A DNA stretch of 64,000 nucleotides, from the NCBI RefSeq assembly GCF_040869045.1, contig NC_090319.1, positions 286,847,693 through 286,911,692 on the forward strand, read 5' to 3'. This document shows positions 46,090 to 57,200 of the stretch, piece after piece. The translations under genes were made by a program, and so were the position numbers. The stretch is from Eurosta solidaginis (Eukaryota; Arthropoda; Insecta; Diptera; Tephritidae). A model generated the notes under the pieces. It saw only the letters and a program-made list of their open reading frames with translations. It was not told the origin of the DNA and searched no databases. Numbering within the stretch: position 1 is the stretch's first letter; the number at the start of each line of letters is the position of its first letter.

Positions 46090-46461
46090 AGTTTCTAATC
46101 TTCGCTTTACGCGGTCTTAACTGGGGATCAAATCAACATCTTCCACCTTATAGAAATATACTTCTTCTCATGAGTTTGCCAACTTTAGAGAATAGGAGTA
46201 CATTATTCGGGGTAATATTCCTTCATAAACTGATTATCGGTGAGATAGACACCACTGACCTTGTAAGCAGACCGAATTTTTCTGTTCCTGCGAGAACTAC
46301 AAGACACTATGTACTCTTTCATTTACCCATTCTACGGCGTAATTTTGCCAAATATAGCCCTCTTCGCAATTGCTGCTCGCGCTATAACGAACTGTACAAC
46401 TGTATTAGTTTTGAGTATTCGATTGCTGCTATCCGTAAGGAAATACTCTCACGTCTGGCAT

Positions 46462-46648
46462 GATATTTTTAAAGATTTTTAAGTAAGATGTCAATTTTAT
46501 TTCAATATTAATTTTAACTCATTTTTATTTTTGATTTGATTTATGTATTAATTAAAATTTAACTTAATTAATTTTATTGTTTATTATTTAAGTTTTTACT
46601 TTAAATTTTGTTTTTTACGCTTATGTTTTCTTCCCTTGTTATATGTAT
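46462..46648. other. AT-rich spacer
   Basis: 3' flank of LINE D; nothing recognised. Confidence 0.4.
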
Positions 46649-46830
46649 TGTAACGAATGTACTTCAATTCCCCTTATTTGCAATCTCCTGACAACGTTCG
46701 TATCGCTAAACTGTTGAATAAATAACTCCAATTTTGAATAATGGAAAAAATGGCCTTTATTAGGGTACTTCACAATAACACTCAAACCATTGTTTACTAT
46801 ATAGTTTGGCAGCTTAAGTAGAGGTTATGT
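46649..46830 (+). mobile_element. Partial LTR related to the gypsy family at 52617
   Basis: Starts TGTAACGAATGTACTTC and shares AAACTGTTGAATAAATAACT and CCAAT..TGAA.AATGGAAAAA with 52617-52740. It then carries CCATTGTTTACTATATAG, whose complement is at 58496-58525 in the other copy. Only one edge of the LTR is present. Confidence 0.7.
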
Positions 46831-47166
46831 TGCAAATAGAGTGGAAGGCAGTGGACTAGGCAGTCAAATGTCATATAATGAAGAAATGGTGTTCGGAGAT
46901 TTATCAAAGTTAAAAAAAAAATGATAAAAGCTTTAATATAAATAAAACTATTGTTTTAATAACAACAAAAACATATATATTCTGTATACATAAAATTGTA
47001 AGGATTATCTCACTTTAAAATTTGAATTAAATAATCTAAAGTTTTTTTTTGAAACTGAGTCGAGAACTGTGCGTGTGAATGTGCGAAGTTTCACCGATCA
47101 GCTGTTAGTTGCGCTATTTGGTAAAATTTACAATGAATCAAACTTTGCAACGAATAGCTTGCTTAA

Positions 47167-49646
47167 CCCATTAGTGCATAAAGTTTATCCATATACTTAT
47201 AATTAATTTCAGTGAAAATTGCGGGTTGTAGAGATCACATTTATCAAGTAGTGAGAGAGAAGTTACACATTTGTCTGTAGTTTGTTGTAAACGACCCGTC
47301 CGATTTATCGAACGCTATGCACACTGGGACCTTAAACTATTTCATGAGAAATAAAAAAGTTTTAAGGTTTCTAGCAAAATTTATTTAAAATATTACTGAA
47401 AATAAGGAAATATAAGTACAAGAATGTTATATAAACATATATTTATTTATTGGGCGCTGTATTATACTCCATGAAACACTTCGAATGGAGAGCTACTTCA
47501 CATTTCAGGCACTTGTATTTTGATTTCCCTCCACACTTATTTGCACACCGGCGTTCTGAATCTATTGGAACACTCCAATGGTTCAGGCAATCAAACCGTG
47601 TAGTGGATAATGGTGTAGCTGATTTTCATCTTTGATGTGGTGTAGTTCCGTGTGTCACAAGTAGAGTTCGAGCTACATGCCTCTTAAATGCAAACAAGGA
47701 CTCCGTGTCTTTATTGCAGTCAACTTTTTTCGCAAGTAACGATCCATTCACAATTGTGACATCTACGAAATAGGCAAAAATTGGCCACCACCACTTTCTT
47801 ATACGCATCCTTGTACGCAAATTTGCAACTGCCTGATTGCATTTATCCACTCCACCCATATACTTATTGTAATTAGAAATTAAAGATGGTTGGGGGAGTG
47901 CAATTTTTGCCTTATTCTCGTGCGACCAGCGCGTGGCAGTTGTCATTGCAATATTTTCGAAATTGGTTGCCACCGTAACTACACTGTTATCTTTCCAGCG
48001 ACACACAAATACTTCGTCGACCGCCCTGTAATCGGTGTAGCCTCGGTCTTCTCCTTTAAACATTTTTACATCTTTCAGAGAACAATTTTCTGTGCGATTA
48101 GCTCGTAGAGTACCAGTTGCATAAAATCCTATTTCTCGGAGGTGCTTCATCAAACTTAGAGATGTAAAGAAATTGTCAAAGTATATTTTTATCCCATTAT
48201 TAGATGGTAACTTTCCAAGGTCTATAAGTGTGAGGACTACATCTCCTCTCAGCCCAAAGGTTTTTTTCAGCACTTCTTCCTGTGTACAAACTAAAGGCAA
48301 CCATATATCCAGTGCTTACACACAAAGCCCAATTTTTAAATCCAAATCTAATGGACTTTCCCCTTATAAATTGTTTAGCGTAGTGCTTTCCGTAATATGG
48401 AATCATGCTTTCATCGACACTGTAATGTTCGTCTATGCCGTAGTGCTTTTGGAAAGAATTTCCGAGGCTATCTAGTAATGGACGCAATTTATACAGTCGG
48501 TCAGAAGATGAGCCTATTTGGCTATTATCATTGAGGTGCAAGTTTTGGAGTATTGATTCGAACCTGTTACATCTTATATTTTCGGAAAGCAGTTTTGGAA
48601 CATCGTTGTCTCTGGAAAAATAAAGTCGTTTATTTGGTAACTTGGCGTATCCTGATAGTAGCATTCCTCCCAAAATGACATAAATTTCATCTTCAGTAAC
48701 CATTAGCTGTTTATTCCTCTGTCCAGCGTAAATATTGGTTTGCTCCACAATTTGTTTGATCAAATCCTGATTGAAAAATAATTTTAAAAAATCTACAGGA
48801 GTTTTACAGTTACAAGCCTCTTCTGATGATGTTTGTGGGATGAATTCTGTACAAGTAAAATTTGGAATTTCTTTCTTCCATAAGTCAACCCTCCTTTTCT
48901 TGGCTGGCTGTAGCCGTTTCTTCAAGATCGAGAGTGGTGCATCATCCTCGGACTGGCTACTCGAGGAGGTCTCGTGCAAACTCTGATATTGATTAGATCC
49001 TTTATTTGTACGAAAACGACGGAGTTCGCACTTAGTTTGCAATAATTTACGTCCTAAGTGGTTCAAATTACCATCGTGCTCTTCATCCGATTTGTCACTG
49101 TCTTTATCTGTGGTTTGACCTTCAAGTTCGATTGGTGGCTCTACATAAATAATGTTTCCATTGTCAGTATTTTCATCACCGCGCTCCAAAAGGCTCAAAA
49201 TTTCATCTACTGTCAATCTGAAAAAAAGCAACAAACCAATAAACTATGAGCCTGCTATGCATAACGTTCGATATATCGGACGTCACAACTAAATACTACA
49301 GTAAATGTTTCCTAGTAACGCAAACTTCGTAATTTTTTATGTTTTGCTTAGTAACACACCTATACACTAATAAACACTTGTCACTAAAAAAGTTTTCTGA
49401 AAATATACCAAATAAATATAACCATTTATTTTACCCTTTACGTGAAAGTCTGCTTGCAGTCCGCCATACTGAAAAATGTAAAATAACGGGAACTTTTTAT
49501 GACAGATCGATAAACGAAGGGTTGCCATTGTTGAAGAAATAGTTTTCTTTCGACTACACCATTTAAGCCTACACACGCCACCAACTTGATGCATACAAAT
49601 TTAATTTTATTAATGTCCGATATATCGAACGTTATGCTGTAATGGG
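47167..49646 (-). mobile_element. piggyBac-family DNA transposon
   Basis: 2,480 bp between TTAA target duplications at 47163-47166 and 49647-49650. The ends are CCCATTAGTGCATAA and its partner, which closes TTATGCTGTAATGGG. A subterminal inverted pair, TCGAACGCTATGCA near 47308 and TGCATAACGTTCGA near 49258, also resembles the terminal TCGAACGTTATGC. TTAA target choice is diagnostic of the superfamily. Confidence 0.92.
47638..49234 (-). pseudogene. piggyBac-like transposase with one frameshift
   Basis: The N-terminal part (49234 down to about 48262) has an acidic, Ser-rich start, then DFLKLFFNQDLIKQIVEQTN, GMLLSGYAKLPNKRLYFS, DEHYSVDESMIPYYGKHYAK (first catalytic Asp) and FGFKNWALCVSTGYM. 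The second part reads FGLRGDVVLTLIDLG, IKIYFDNFFTSLSLM (second Asp), YMGGVDKCNQAVANLR (third Asp) and MRIRKWWWPIFAYFVDVTIV. This is the DDD core of the DDE_Tnp_1_7 family, similar to PGBD3-type proteins. The two halves are in different frames; the shift falls at an A7 run (48261-48267 in window coordinates). No C-terminal cysteine-rich domain is obvious. Otherwise open, so the copy is fairly young. Confidence 0.9.
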
Positions 49647-49915
49647 TTAATAACCAAACTGATTGATAGCTCAAATCATTGTAAATTTTACCAAGTAGCG
49701 CAACTAACGGCTGATCGGTGAAATTTGCACATTCAACTCAATTTCAAAAAAAAAAAAAAACTAAATTATTTAGTTTAAATTTTAAAGTGAGATAAACCTT
49801 ACCAATTGATGTATAAATAGAATATATAAGGTGTATTTGTTGTTATTAAAAAAAGCTTTTTATTTATATTAAAGTTTTTAACATTTTTTTTCAACTTTAA
49901 TTTAACAATTTCATG

Positions 49916-50489
49916 CGTTTTTAAAGCATTTTCGTGCATTGAAATACAACCATGTGCGTATACGTTTTGACATTATATTTCATACTCGTTCGTATTTGTC
50001 GTTCTCATTGTTTCTAAATTCGTAAACAAGGACTGCAGTTATTCGGTGTAATTTTTCGAAAAATTTTATTATTTTTGTGAAATTTTACACTTAATCTGTG
50101 GTATTGTGGTGGTCAAAAAGGTTTTATGCAAAAATACTTTGGCTTACAACGCGACAATGTATTTCGTAATGTTGAAGTACTTATATGTGTATGTATTTGA
50201 TGTGGAAGCTTGCATTTGAGAAGACGGTTGCCACCTCAATCCATTTGGACAAAAAATGGCCCTTTTCAACCCCATATGGTCCGCTGGTCCCATTTTCTCA
50301 ATTTTGGTTCTTGTTCGGCACGGATTTTGTACTTTTATTTCTTTTTCACTGAAACAAAAATTCAAAATACTGCTAATAAAATTTTCGGCAAATCTATTAC
50401 CCACACATAATTTTTAATTTACTTCTGTAAACCCATTGTGTACATGTAGCTTAAGTTATTAGAAGTTAAGCAACCCTATTGTAAATATT
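49916..50489. other. Unassigned spacer
   Basis: No gene or repeat recognised. Opposed 66-86-codon ORFs near 50144-50410 share no family resemblance. Confidence 0.35.
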
Positions 50490-50896
50490 AGCCGTGTTTT
50501 TTTTTACACGTAAACGTCTATACGCTTAAACTTTATATGGACTGCTAAGCGTCAAACTTTAAATACACCTCTGAAATTGCTACGCATAAAATGTGTACTA
50601 CTAAATTTCAATACCCATTATACTCAGATGTAACTGAAATATGTGTTTTTGTTTCACCCTCTACACTAATTCTATATATTCTATGTGTGTCCACATTTAT
50701 CGCAACTGATTTATCTATATGTTATACCCTATGGCCATCAGAGGGTTGTGTCTCCGCTTTTCGGTACACCCTGTGGCTGTAGCTAGTTATTTAACCACTG
50801 CCGCTAGATGGGTCTCCTAAGCATTATCTAAGCGAGGATAGGCGTTTTTTTCACGCGCAAACGTAAACGTATACGCGTGTATAAAAAAACACGGCT
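50490..50896. mobile_element. 407-bp MITE with AGCCGTG termini
   Basis: The left end AGCCGTGTTTTTTTTTACAC continues into CGTAAACGTCTATACGC. The right end is the complement: GCGTGTATAAAAAAACACGGCT, preceded by CGTAAACGTATACGC. Terminal repeats of about 40 bp. Flanks are ATATT and ATTGT, with no clear duplication. The 63-codon ORF inside is not supported. Confidence 0.75.
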
Positions 50897-51084
50897 ATTG
50901 TAAAACTATCGATATGAAAATAGAGGGCAACCTTGAAAATAAATATGGTGGCAGGCACTTCCGGTAAATCTAAAGACTAGAAAAGTCGTGTTTCAACTTA
51001 ATCATTAAACGTCGTATAAAATAATTGAAATACCTAACCAATTTACACTTCCATGGAATTCTTATCACAAAAATTGCTCTATCT

Positions 51085-51300
51085 ATAAAGTGTAGCAGAA
51101 CAATGACATTTCACCCGGTAGATAATTTAGGCAAGGCATTAAAAAGGGAAGTGTTGAATGTTCGGGCAAACACATTGTCATTAATTTTTGGTGAAACAAC
51201 GGACTTATCAGAAAAAATACTTGTTTTAATGATTAGATATTTCGATCCGTATTCAGTTATTACACAGTTGAAACTTTTAAGACGCTTGATTTTTAGTCGT
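51085..51300 (+). pseudogene. hAT-like (DUF4371-type) transposase fragment
   Basis: Reads IKCSRTMTFHPVDNLGKALK, then LSLIFGETTDLSEKILVLMI and RYFDPYSVITQ. The KCSRTK...GxAxK and SLIxDExTDxSxxKxLxxxxRYFD phrases are those of hAT-related transposases of the ZMYM/DUF4371 type; the D of ETTD corresponds to the first catalytic Asp. Nothing recognisable flanks it. Confidence 0.5.
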
Positions 51301-52616
51301 GAGTTCCAACTCACAAATTTTTAACCGTTCTTTAATAAAACCTAACTGCGCTATGCACTTTATTCCATTGCCATCAAGCAAAACTAGGTTCGCAACGCTT
51401 GGTTGGTGGAAGACATAGACTAATCCTAGAAATGTGAACATATAATACCTAAAGGTGCACTTTATTTTTGTTTGTGCAGTTTGAATTAAAACCAAGTTTC
51501 TACTTTATTAAAATTTTATATTTTAAACCATTGAAACATCCCAATTGCTTGTATACCAATAAAAAACCTAAAATTTGGTCCTTATTTTGAGATCTGGTCT
51601 TTTTTCCGATGCATTTTGGTCCTAAATGAAAACATGGTTTTGCAACCGTGTTTGAGAACGCATGTGACAAAGTTGCATTTTTCAGAACTAATTTTTTTTT
51701 AAATAATGAAATAGTAGTATTGAAGCGACAGCCATAGTAGTAGACATGTATGTGAATATTTGCAAAGTTTATAAAACAAAGCATTTTTTCTTTGAAAATA
51801 ATCTAAGCGAAGAGGCACACGAGGCGTCTCTTCATAGACGCGTATTAGGTACAGCATAAGAAATCTTGAGGCGTAGAAAATCGTAGCTGCATTCCATATG
51901 TTGTACGCGTCTACGAAGCTAAGTCTCGTGTGTATCTTGCCTAAGTTTAGCTTCTTAGGAGATCCAACATTTTTAATTAATAATGATAAATAACACGTGA
52001 AGCAACTAAGCTTAAGGTGACTTTTGAGTCGTATTGGCACTTGCGTTGCGTCTACATCTGACTTTGAACACACGCGCTTTAATTGCTTCAATCTATAAGC
52101 AACGCACCGCCAACGTCAAAGCAAAGCACAAATAACTAAAAACTTAGGGTTCTTCTTGAAGTTTCCTGGATTTCTTGAAAAATATAAGAATTTCGATCGT
52201 CGTTCAACTAAATAAAAACATAATTTTGTATTCATGCCGACTTCGTGATCGATCAGGAGGAACGGTGGAACATATCCTCCTGGAACGCGACGCAATCTGA
52301 TAAGGGTACAATAGATTCAACGGTCGCAGTGCAATCCCCAATAAATTTTCTATCTATCTTCATGTTATAAAAATAATTGTATTTAATTTTTCCTCATGTG
52401 ACAGGGGAACTTTTAACGTCCGTTATTTTAAAGTAACCCTTATGTGACGAATAACTGAACGATTTCCTTCAAATAAAGTGTTTGTTAGCGTTCACCGAAG
52501 ATGGTGAAAACGGCCCCTGGAATTGTTATCTTATATAGCCAAAGAAAGTTATGCATAAGCAAAATTTAGTCAGCACAAAACGAATAGTTAGAGAAAATTT
52601 AAAATATAATGCATAT
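51301..52616. other. Mostly unassigned sequence
   Basis: No gene found. Near 52255 GGTVEHILLERDAI resembles the C-terminal zinc region of R1/LOA-type LINEs and may be a scrap. The rest is AT-rich. Confidence 0.3.
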
Positions 52617-53316
52617 TGTAACGAATTACTTGCAAATCCTCTTATTTGCCCTTTTGCTAAGTTCGAATCACTAAACTGTTGAATAAATAACTCCAATATT
52701 GAAGAATGGAAAAATGGCGTTTATTAAAGTAATTCACAATTACACGTATACTTTGCTACTCGCTGGCTTAATAACCAAACTGATTGATAACTCAAATGAA
52801 ACTCTACTATTGGCCGGCAGATCGCGTGCTTAATCAAACTGATTGATATCTCAACTCAAACTGAATTACTTCTTACTCGCTTGCCCCGCTTTTATAGTTT
52901 ACGCTGCATACTTCTAGGCTCTTCCATTTCCAGAACTTACTAGTTGTTTCGGCTACAAAATCGCCAGCCACAACTACGTGCACAAATTATTGCTCTCTCT
53001 TGTGACAACTCAGATAAGATATATGCATGTGTTTGTGCATTGCCGCTCCGCTGCTCGTATACGTACATATGTGTAGACGCAATTATTTATTCGTTTATGT
53101 AGATACATAAAGATTGAATTATTGATGTGAATGTTTGTAGTTTACAGTCTCTCGCGCGCACATAGGCATATAAGTAAATGCATCTGTGTGTGACATCTCT
53201 CTGGGCTGCCTTATATATGTGTATACTTGATTTAATTATTAACGTAAATACTGCTTGGCATGACCTTAGCATCGCCTTAGTGATGGGATAATTTACTGAT
53301 GCTAATATCCGTGACA
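52617..53316 (-). repeat. LTR of element E1
   Basis: About 700 bp. In window orientation it runs from TGTAACGAATTAC to ATATCCGTGACA. It contains a duplicated phrase AAACTGATTGATA (52777 and 52838). Confidence 0.8.
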
Positions 53317-53328
53317 CTGCCCTCCACC
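53317..53328 (-). promoter_or_regulatory. Polypurine tract of element E1
   Basis: Minus strand GGTGGAGGGCAG directly before the LTR start TGTCACGG. Confidence 0.8.
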
Positions 53329-56300
53329 TAAGTCTGATCGTCCCGATCAGACAAATCTCTCGATCTAAACGTTGCTAGCCTTTCCAAATGGACCACCTTC
53401 ATTTTGGTTCGTGGTTTACCGATGGTTTGTATGCGGTACACTACATCGTTGATCCGTTTTACAACTTTGTATGGGCCTTCCCAATTACACTGCAATTTCG
53501 GGGACAAACCTTTTTACGTTGTGGGTTGTATAACAGCACCAAATCTCCTTCCTGAAAACCTTCTGAATTAATTGCTTTATCATATCTGGCTTTCATCTTG
53601 TCACTCATAATCTTTGTTCGTTGCCTTATCAGATCATGTATTTCTCTTAGCTCTTCTTCCAAATCACTAGTGGATTTCCTGACATTTCTCTCCGCATTGG
53701 CATCTATCCCAAACTTCAAATCAGCTGGCAGTCTAAGGTCATTGCCAAAAATTACTTTTGCAGGGGTTTGGCCCGTTGTCTCATGCACTGCTGATCGGTA
53801 AGCCATCAAGAATAATGGTATGCGGGTATCCCATTCTTTATGGTACTTGTCCACTACTTTCCTTAAGTGCTCCTCCAATGTTCTATTGAATCGTTCTACC
53901 ATACCATCGGATTGAGGATGCAATGCAGTTGTCCGTGTTTTTCGAATGCCCAATGACTTACACATTTCCTGGAACACAGCTGATTCGAAATTCCTGCCTT
54001 GGTCAGAATGTAACTCCATTGGTACACCATACCTTGCAACCCAATTGTTTATAAACACTTCTGCTACCGTTTCCGCTTCTTGATTTAGGATTGGGTATAC
54101 CTCTGGCCATTTGCTGAAATAATCCATAGCTACCAGTACATATTTGTTTCCGCCGTTGCTAGTAGGAAATGGACCGGCGACATCCATAGCGATCCTTTCA
54201 AATGGCGCACCTGAGTTATATTGCTTCATCTGGCCATGACTTCGTGTTCTGGGCCCTTTCGCTCTGCTGCAAACCTCTCAGTTCGCAATCCACTCAGTGA
54301 CCGACTGACGGCAACCAACCCAATAGAATCTCTGTTTAATCTTCTCGAGCGTCTTCGTGATTCCAAGATGACCTCCGCTTGGACCATTATGCATCTCGCT
54401 GAGCACATCAGGAATCCTCTTTCTGGGAACAACTATCAGTTTATTCTTTTATTTACCATCCTCACTCTCCCATACTCGATGAAGGCAACCGGATATCAAT
54501 TCTAAACTGTTCCACTGTGCCCAATATGACTTCGCAATGGGACTCTCTGCTGACATCTCTTCTCTGTTTGGTCTTTCATTTCGTTCGAGCCCTTGCATAA
54601 CACGTGACAGATCTGCATCTTCTAGCTGGCACTTTATTAGCTGTTCCTTGTCTCATTCATCTGTACATGTTATAGTCATTAGCCGGACATCTATAATGTC
54701 TTCTTTAGCCTCGGCTTTTGAACAGTGCTTGCATTCCAAACTACATGGTCTTCGTGACATTGCATCGGCATTTCCATGGGTACTACCTTTTCGATGCTCA
54801 ATGGAAAAGTCATAGCTTTGTAGTCGCTCGATCCACCGTGCCAATTGTCCTTCCGGATTACGGAACTGCAGTAGCCATTTTAAAGCTGCGTGATCTGTCC
54901 TGACACGGAATCGCTGGCCGTAGAGGTATTTGTGAAAATGTTTAACGCACTCTACCAATGCCAACAGCTCTCTCCGCGTAACGCAGTAGTTCCTCTCTGG
55001 TTTTCCAATCGAACGGCTGTAATATGCAACTACCTTCTCCTGTCCATCGACCAGTTGTGATAAAACGCCTCCTATAGCATATCCACTCGCATCTGTATCT
55101 AGAATAAATGTTGCTCCTGGAATCGGATATGCTAACATTGGGGCAGTGCACAAACGCTCCTTCAATGTTTGGAAAGCCACTTCTTGCTCCTTCTTCCATT
55201 CAAAAGCTTTATTTTTTCTTGTAAGCTCATGGAGGCTTTGGGCTACGCTGGAAAAATTTTGTACAAATCGGCGGTAATATGTGCACAGCCCAAGGAAACT
55301 TCTTAATTCATGTAGGTTCTGTGGTCTTGGCCAATCCTTTACAGCCTCTATCTTTTCGTTCGCAGTGCAGATGCCCTCTGTCGTTACCTTGTGACCCAAA
55401 TAATTTACTTCCTTTTTAAACAGCGCACACTTTTTGGGACTTAACTTCAGACCAGCGCCAGCTATTCTTTGGAAAACTTCCTCCAAGTTCTTAAGATGTT
55501 CATCGAAATTCTTGCCCAATACGATGATGTCGTCCAGGTACACCAAGCATGTTTTCCAATGTAGTCCTTTCAATACCTGATCCATGAGTCTCTCGAAAGT
55601 AGCTGGTGCATTACATAGTCCAAAGGGCATTACTGTAAATTGCCAAAGACTATCTCCGACGCTGAAGGCTGTTTTCTCTTTGTCTTCCTCCTTTACCTCC
55701 ACTTGCCAGTACCCGCTTTTCAAGTCCAGTGTGGAAAACCATTTCGTACCAGAGAGCGAGTCCAGAGTGTCGTCAATTCTTGGCAATGGGTAGCTATCCT
55801 TTTTCGTAACGTCATTCAACTTCCGGTAGTCCACGCAAAACCTCATTTTTCCATCCTTCTTCTTTACAAGTACTACCGGTGAGCTCCAGGGACTAGCTGA
55901 TGGTTCGATGACGCCGCTGTCGCTCATTTCTTGTATAATTTGACTCACAACTTGCCGCTTCGCCAGTGGAACACAACGTGGAGCTTGACGGATCGGCCTC
56001 GCATCTCCAGTGTCAATTTGATGTTTCACAACGTTGGTGCGGCCTGGTTTAGAACCATCCTGGTCAAATATGTTCGTGTACTTTAGGAGCAGTTGTTTTG
56101 CCTTACTCTGATATGCTTCCTCTAGCCCCTGCGTCCATGCCGTGATGTCATTTGAAAGATCAGTATTACTAGATGAAACGTATTCCTGGAGCTATTCACA
56201 GTTAATAACTACTTCGGCCTCTTGGCATCTTCCCAAAATAGCTCCTTTGGTCAAATTGAATGGTGACTTGAATTTATTGAGTACTCTTACCGGAACACGT

Positions 56301-56815
56301 CCATCTTGTTTTGTCATAGCCAGGGTTTTTCCTACAAGTATGTTCAGTGCTGATTTGTTTGCTGCTTCGACAACCCACAATTTGTTTGTCCCACAATCTC
56401 CATCAACCTTTGCCCAGATGACTGCTTCGGATTTTGGTGGTATTCGCTGACTCTCTTCCACCAGCACTCGTTTACTGCTGTAGCCTCTCTCGTAGCCGAA
56501 ATTAAGTGGTACATCCATGTTCTTATATCGCATCGTCTTGCTTTGCATGTCGATCTTGATGCCCTGGTCGATTAAGAAGTCCACTCCACTTATGATTTCA
56601 TCAACAATCTCTGCCACTATAAAATTGTGTACTACCGTGACGTTCCCAATTGCGACTTCACATGATACTTCTCCTAGAACCGTGCTGTCTTCTCCAGTGG
56701 CTGTACGCAATCTTGCTCCATGCAATGGTGTTATCTTCTTGTTGACTAAATCCGCTCGAATGATGGAATGAGATGCACCCGTATCTACAGTCAGTAAACG
56801 TTCCTTTCCATCCAC
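53329..56815 (-). pseudogene. Pol of element E1: protease, RT, RNase H, integrase with scattered stops
   Basis: Protease LTVDTGASHSIIRADLV (DTGA) near 56790 and GVDFLIDQGI. A TAG at about 56192 separates it from the [39 protein letters not shown] and CLVYLDDIIVLG (YLDD). RNase H has ATFILDTDASGYAIGGVL and LARWIERLQSYDFSIEHRKG. Integrase has GHLGITKTLEKIKQRFYW, IAMDVAGPFP, HSDQGRNFESAVFQ and DGMVERFNR (DDE core). The parts share one frame, broken by stops near 56192, 54653, 54465 and 54285 and a shift near 53500, after which VVYRIQTIGKPRTKMKVVHL completes the C-terminus. It is not functional. Confidence 0.9.
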
Positions 56816-56819
56816 ATGT

Positions 56820-57198
56820 CCTCCGACAGTAAGATTGTTTGACCTTCTTCCAATTTGTGAGATAGAGATTATGGGGCATTCAATTGAGGGAGCCAGCTGT
56901 CGCCCCTTGCGGCTGACTCGCTTTAGTTTAACGATTGAGTGGATTTGGAGATTTGCTCATCTCCTTCAGCTCTGCGTTTACGGCCACCCACATTGTTGGA
57001 GCTATTGGGACCGGTGCTGCAATGTCGTGCAATATGACCTGGGTTGCCGCACTTGAAACATTTAATAACTCCGGCATTTTTCTGTTGTGATCCCTTCAGT
57101 GCTTCCAAAATTGTGTCTACCCATTCTGGCCTTTCTACTTCTACACGATGAGCCTTATATGCTGGTTTACTTAATAGGGAGGCAGTTTCCTGAGTCAA
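56820..57198 (-). pseudogene. Gag C-terminus of element E1
   Basis: Reads KCFKCGNPGHIARHCS, one CCHC zinc knuckle (CX2CX4HX4C), then a basic tail GRKRRAEGDEQIS ending at a stop at 56923. Upstream, RVEVERPEWVDTILEAL is linker. The capsid domain has been lost with the 5' end. Confidence 0.85.
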
Positions 57199-57200
57199 TG

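Larger units (their letters stand above)
44345..46461 (+). pseudogene. LINE D reverse transcriptase, broken and twice interrupted
   Basis: The RT begins near TSPGPDGVPSCVLKFCA, then STTTNLFEFTSLVMDGLL, VIYTDFSKAFNSVNHELL, LRSYLLNRTQRV, a stop at 44891, DVPQGSHLGPLLFPLFINDL and LMYADDVKLCYTD. The frame is cut at about 45205 by a LINE tail (to 45560), resumes with LERISVVCDLGVLFDA, is cut again by the SINE at 45675-46089, and resumes with SNLRFTRS. It ends with FLHKLIIGEIDTTDLVSRPN and the C-terminus YNCISFEYSIAAIRKEILSR. The catalytic YADD is intact but frameshifts and stops abound. It is a CR1/jockey-group element related to LINE C. Confidence 0.85.
46900..49915. mobile_element. Long inverted-repeat element hosting a piggyBac insertion
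   Basis: Left arm 46900-47145 and right arm 49665-49915 pair over about 240 bp: TTTCACCGATCAGCTGTTAG against the complement of CTAACGGCTGATCGGTGAAA, and ATCTCACTTTAAAATTTGAA against TTAAATTTTAAAGTGAGAT. The arms lie outside the TTAA duplication of the piggyBac element, so the piggyBac jumped into the loop of an existing foldback or MITE-type element. Confidence 0.75.
52617..57200 (-). mobile_element. Ty3/gypsy element E1, 5' truncated
   Basis: A 3' LTR (52617-53316), polypurine tract, integrase, RNase H, RT, protease and the end of gag lie in order on the minus strand. The 5' LTR and most of gag are missing; the element stops at about 57200. It is about 95% alike by eye to E2 at 58495-61699. 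The RNase H ending RKGSTHGNADAMSRRPC is typical of several gypsy clades. Confidence 0.9.

Noticed and set aside
49438..49674. 78-codon ORF near the piggyBac end
   Set aside because: It runs across the transposon terminus and target site, with no homology.
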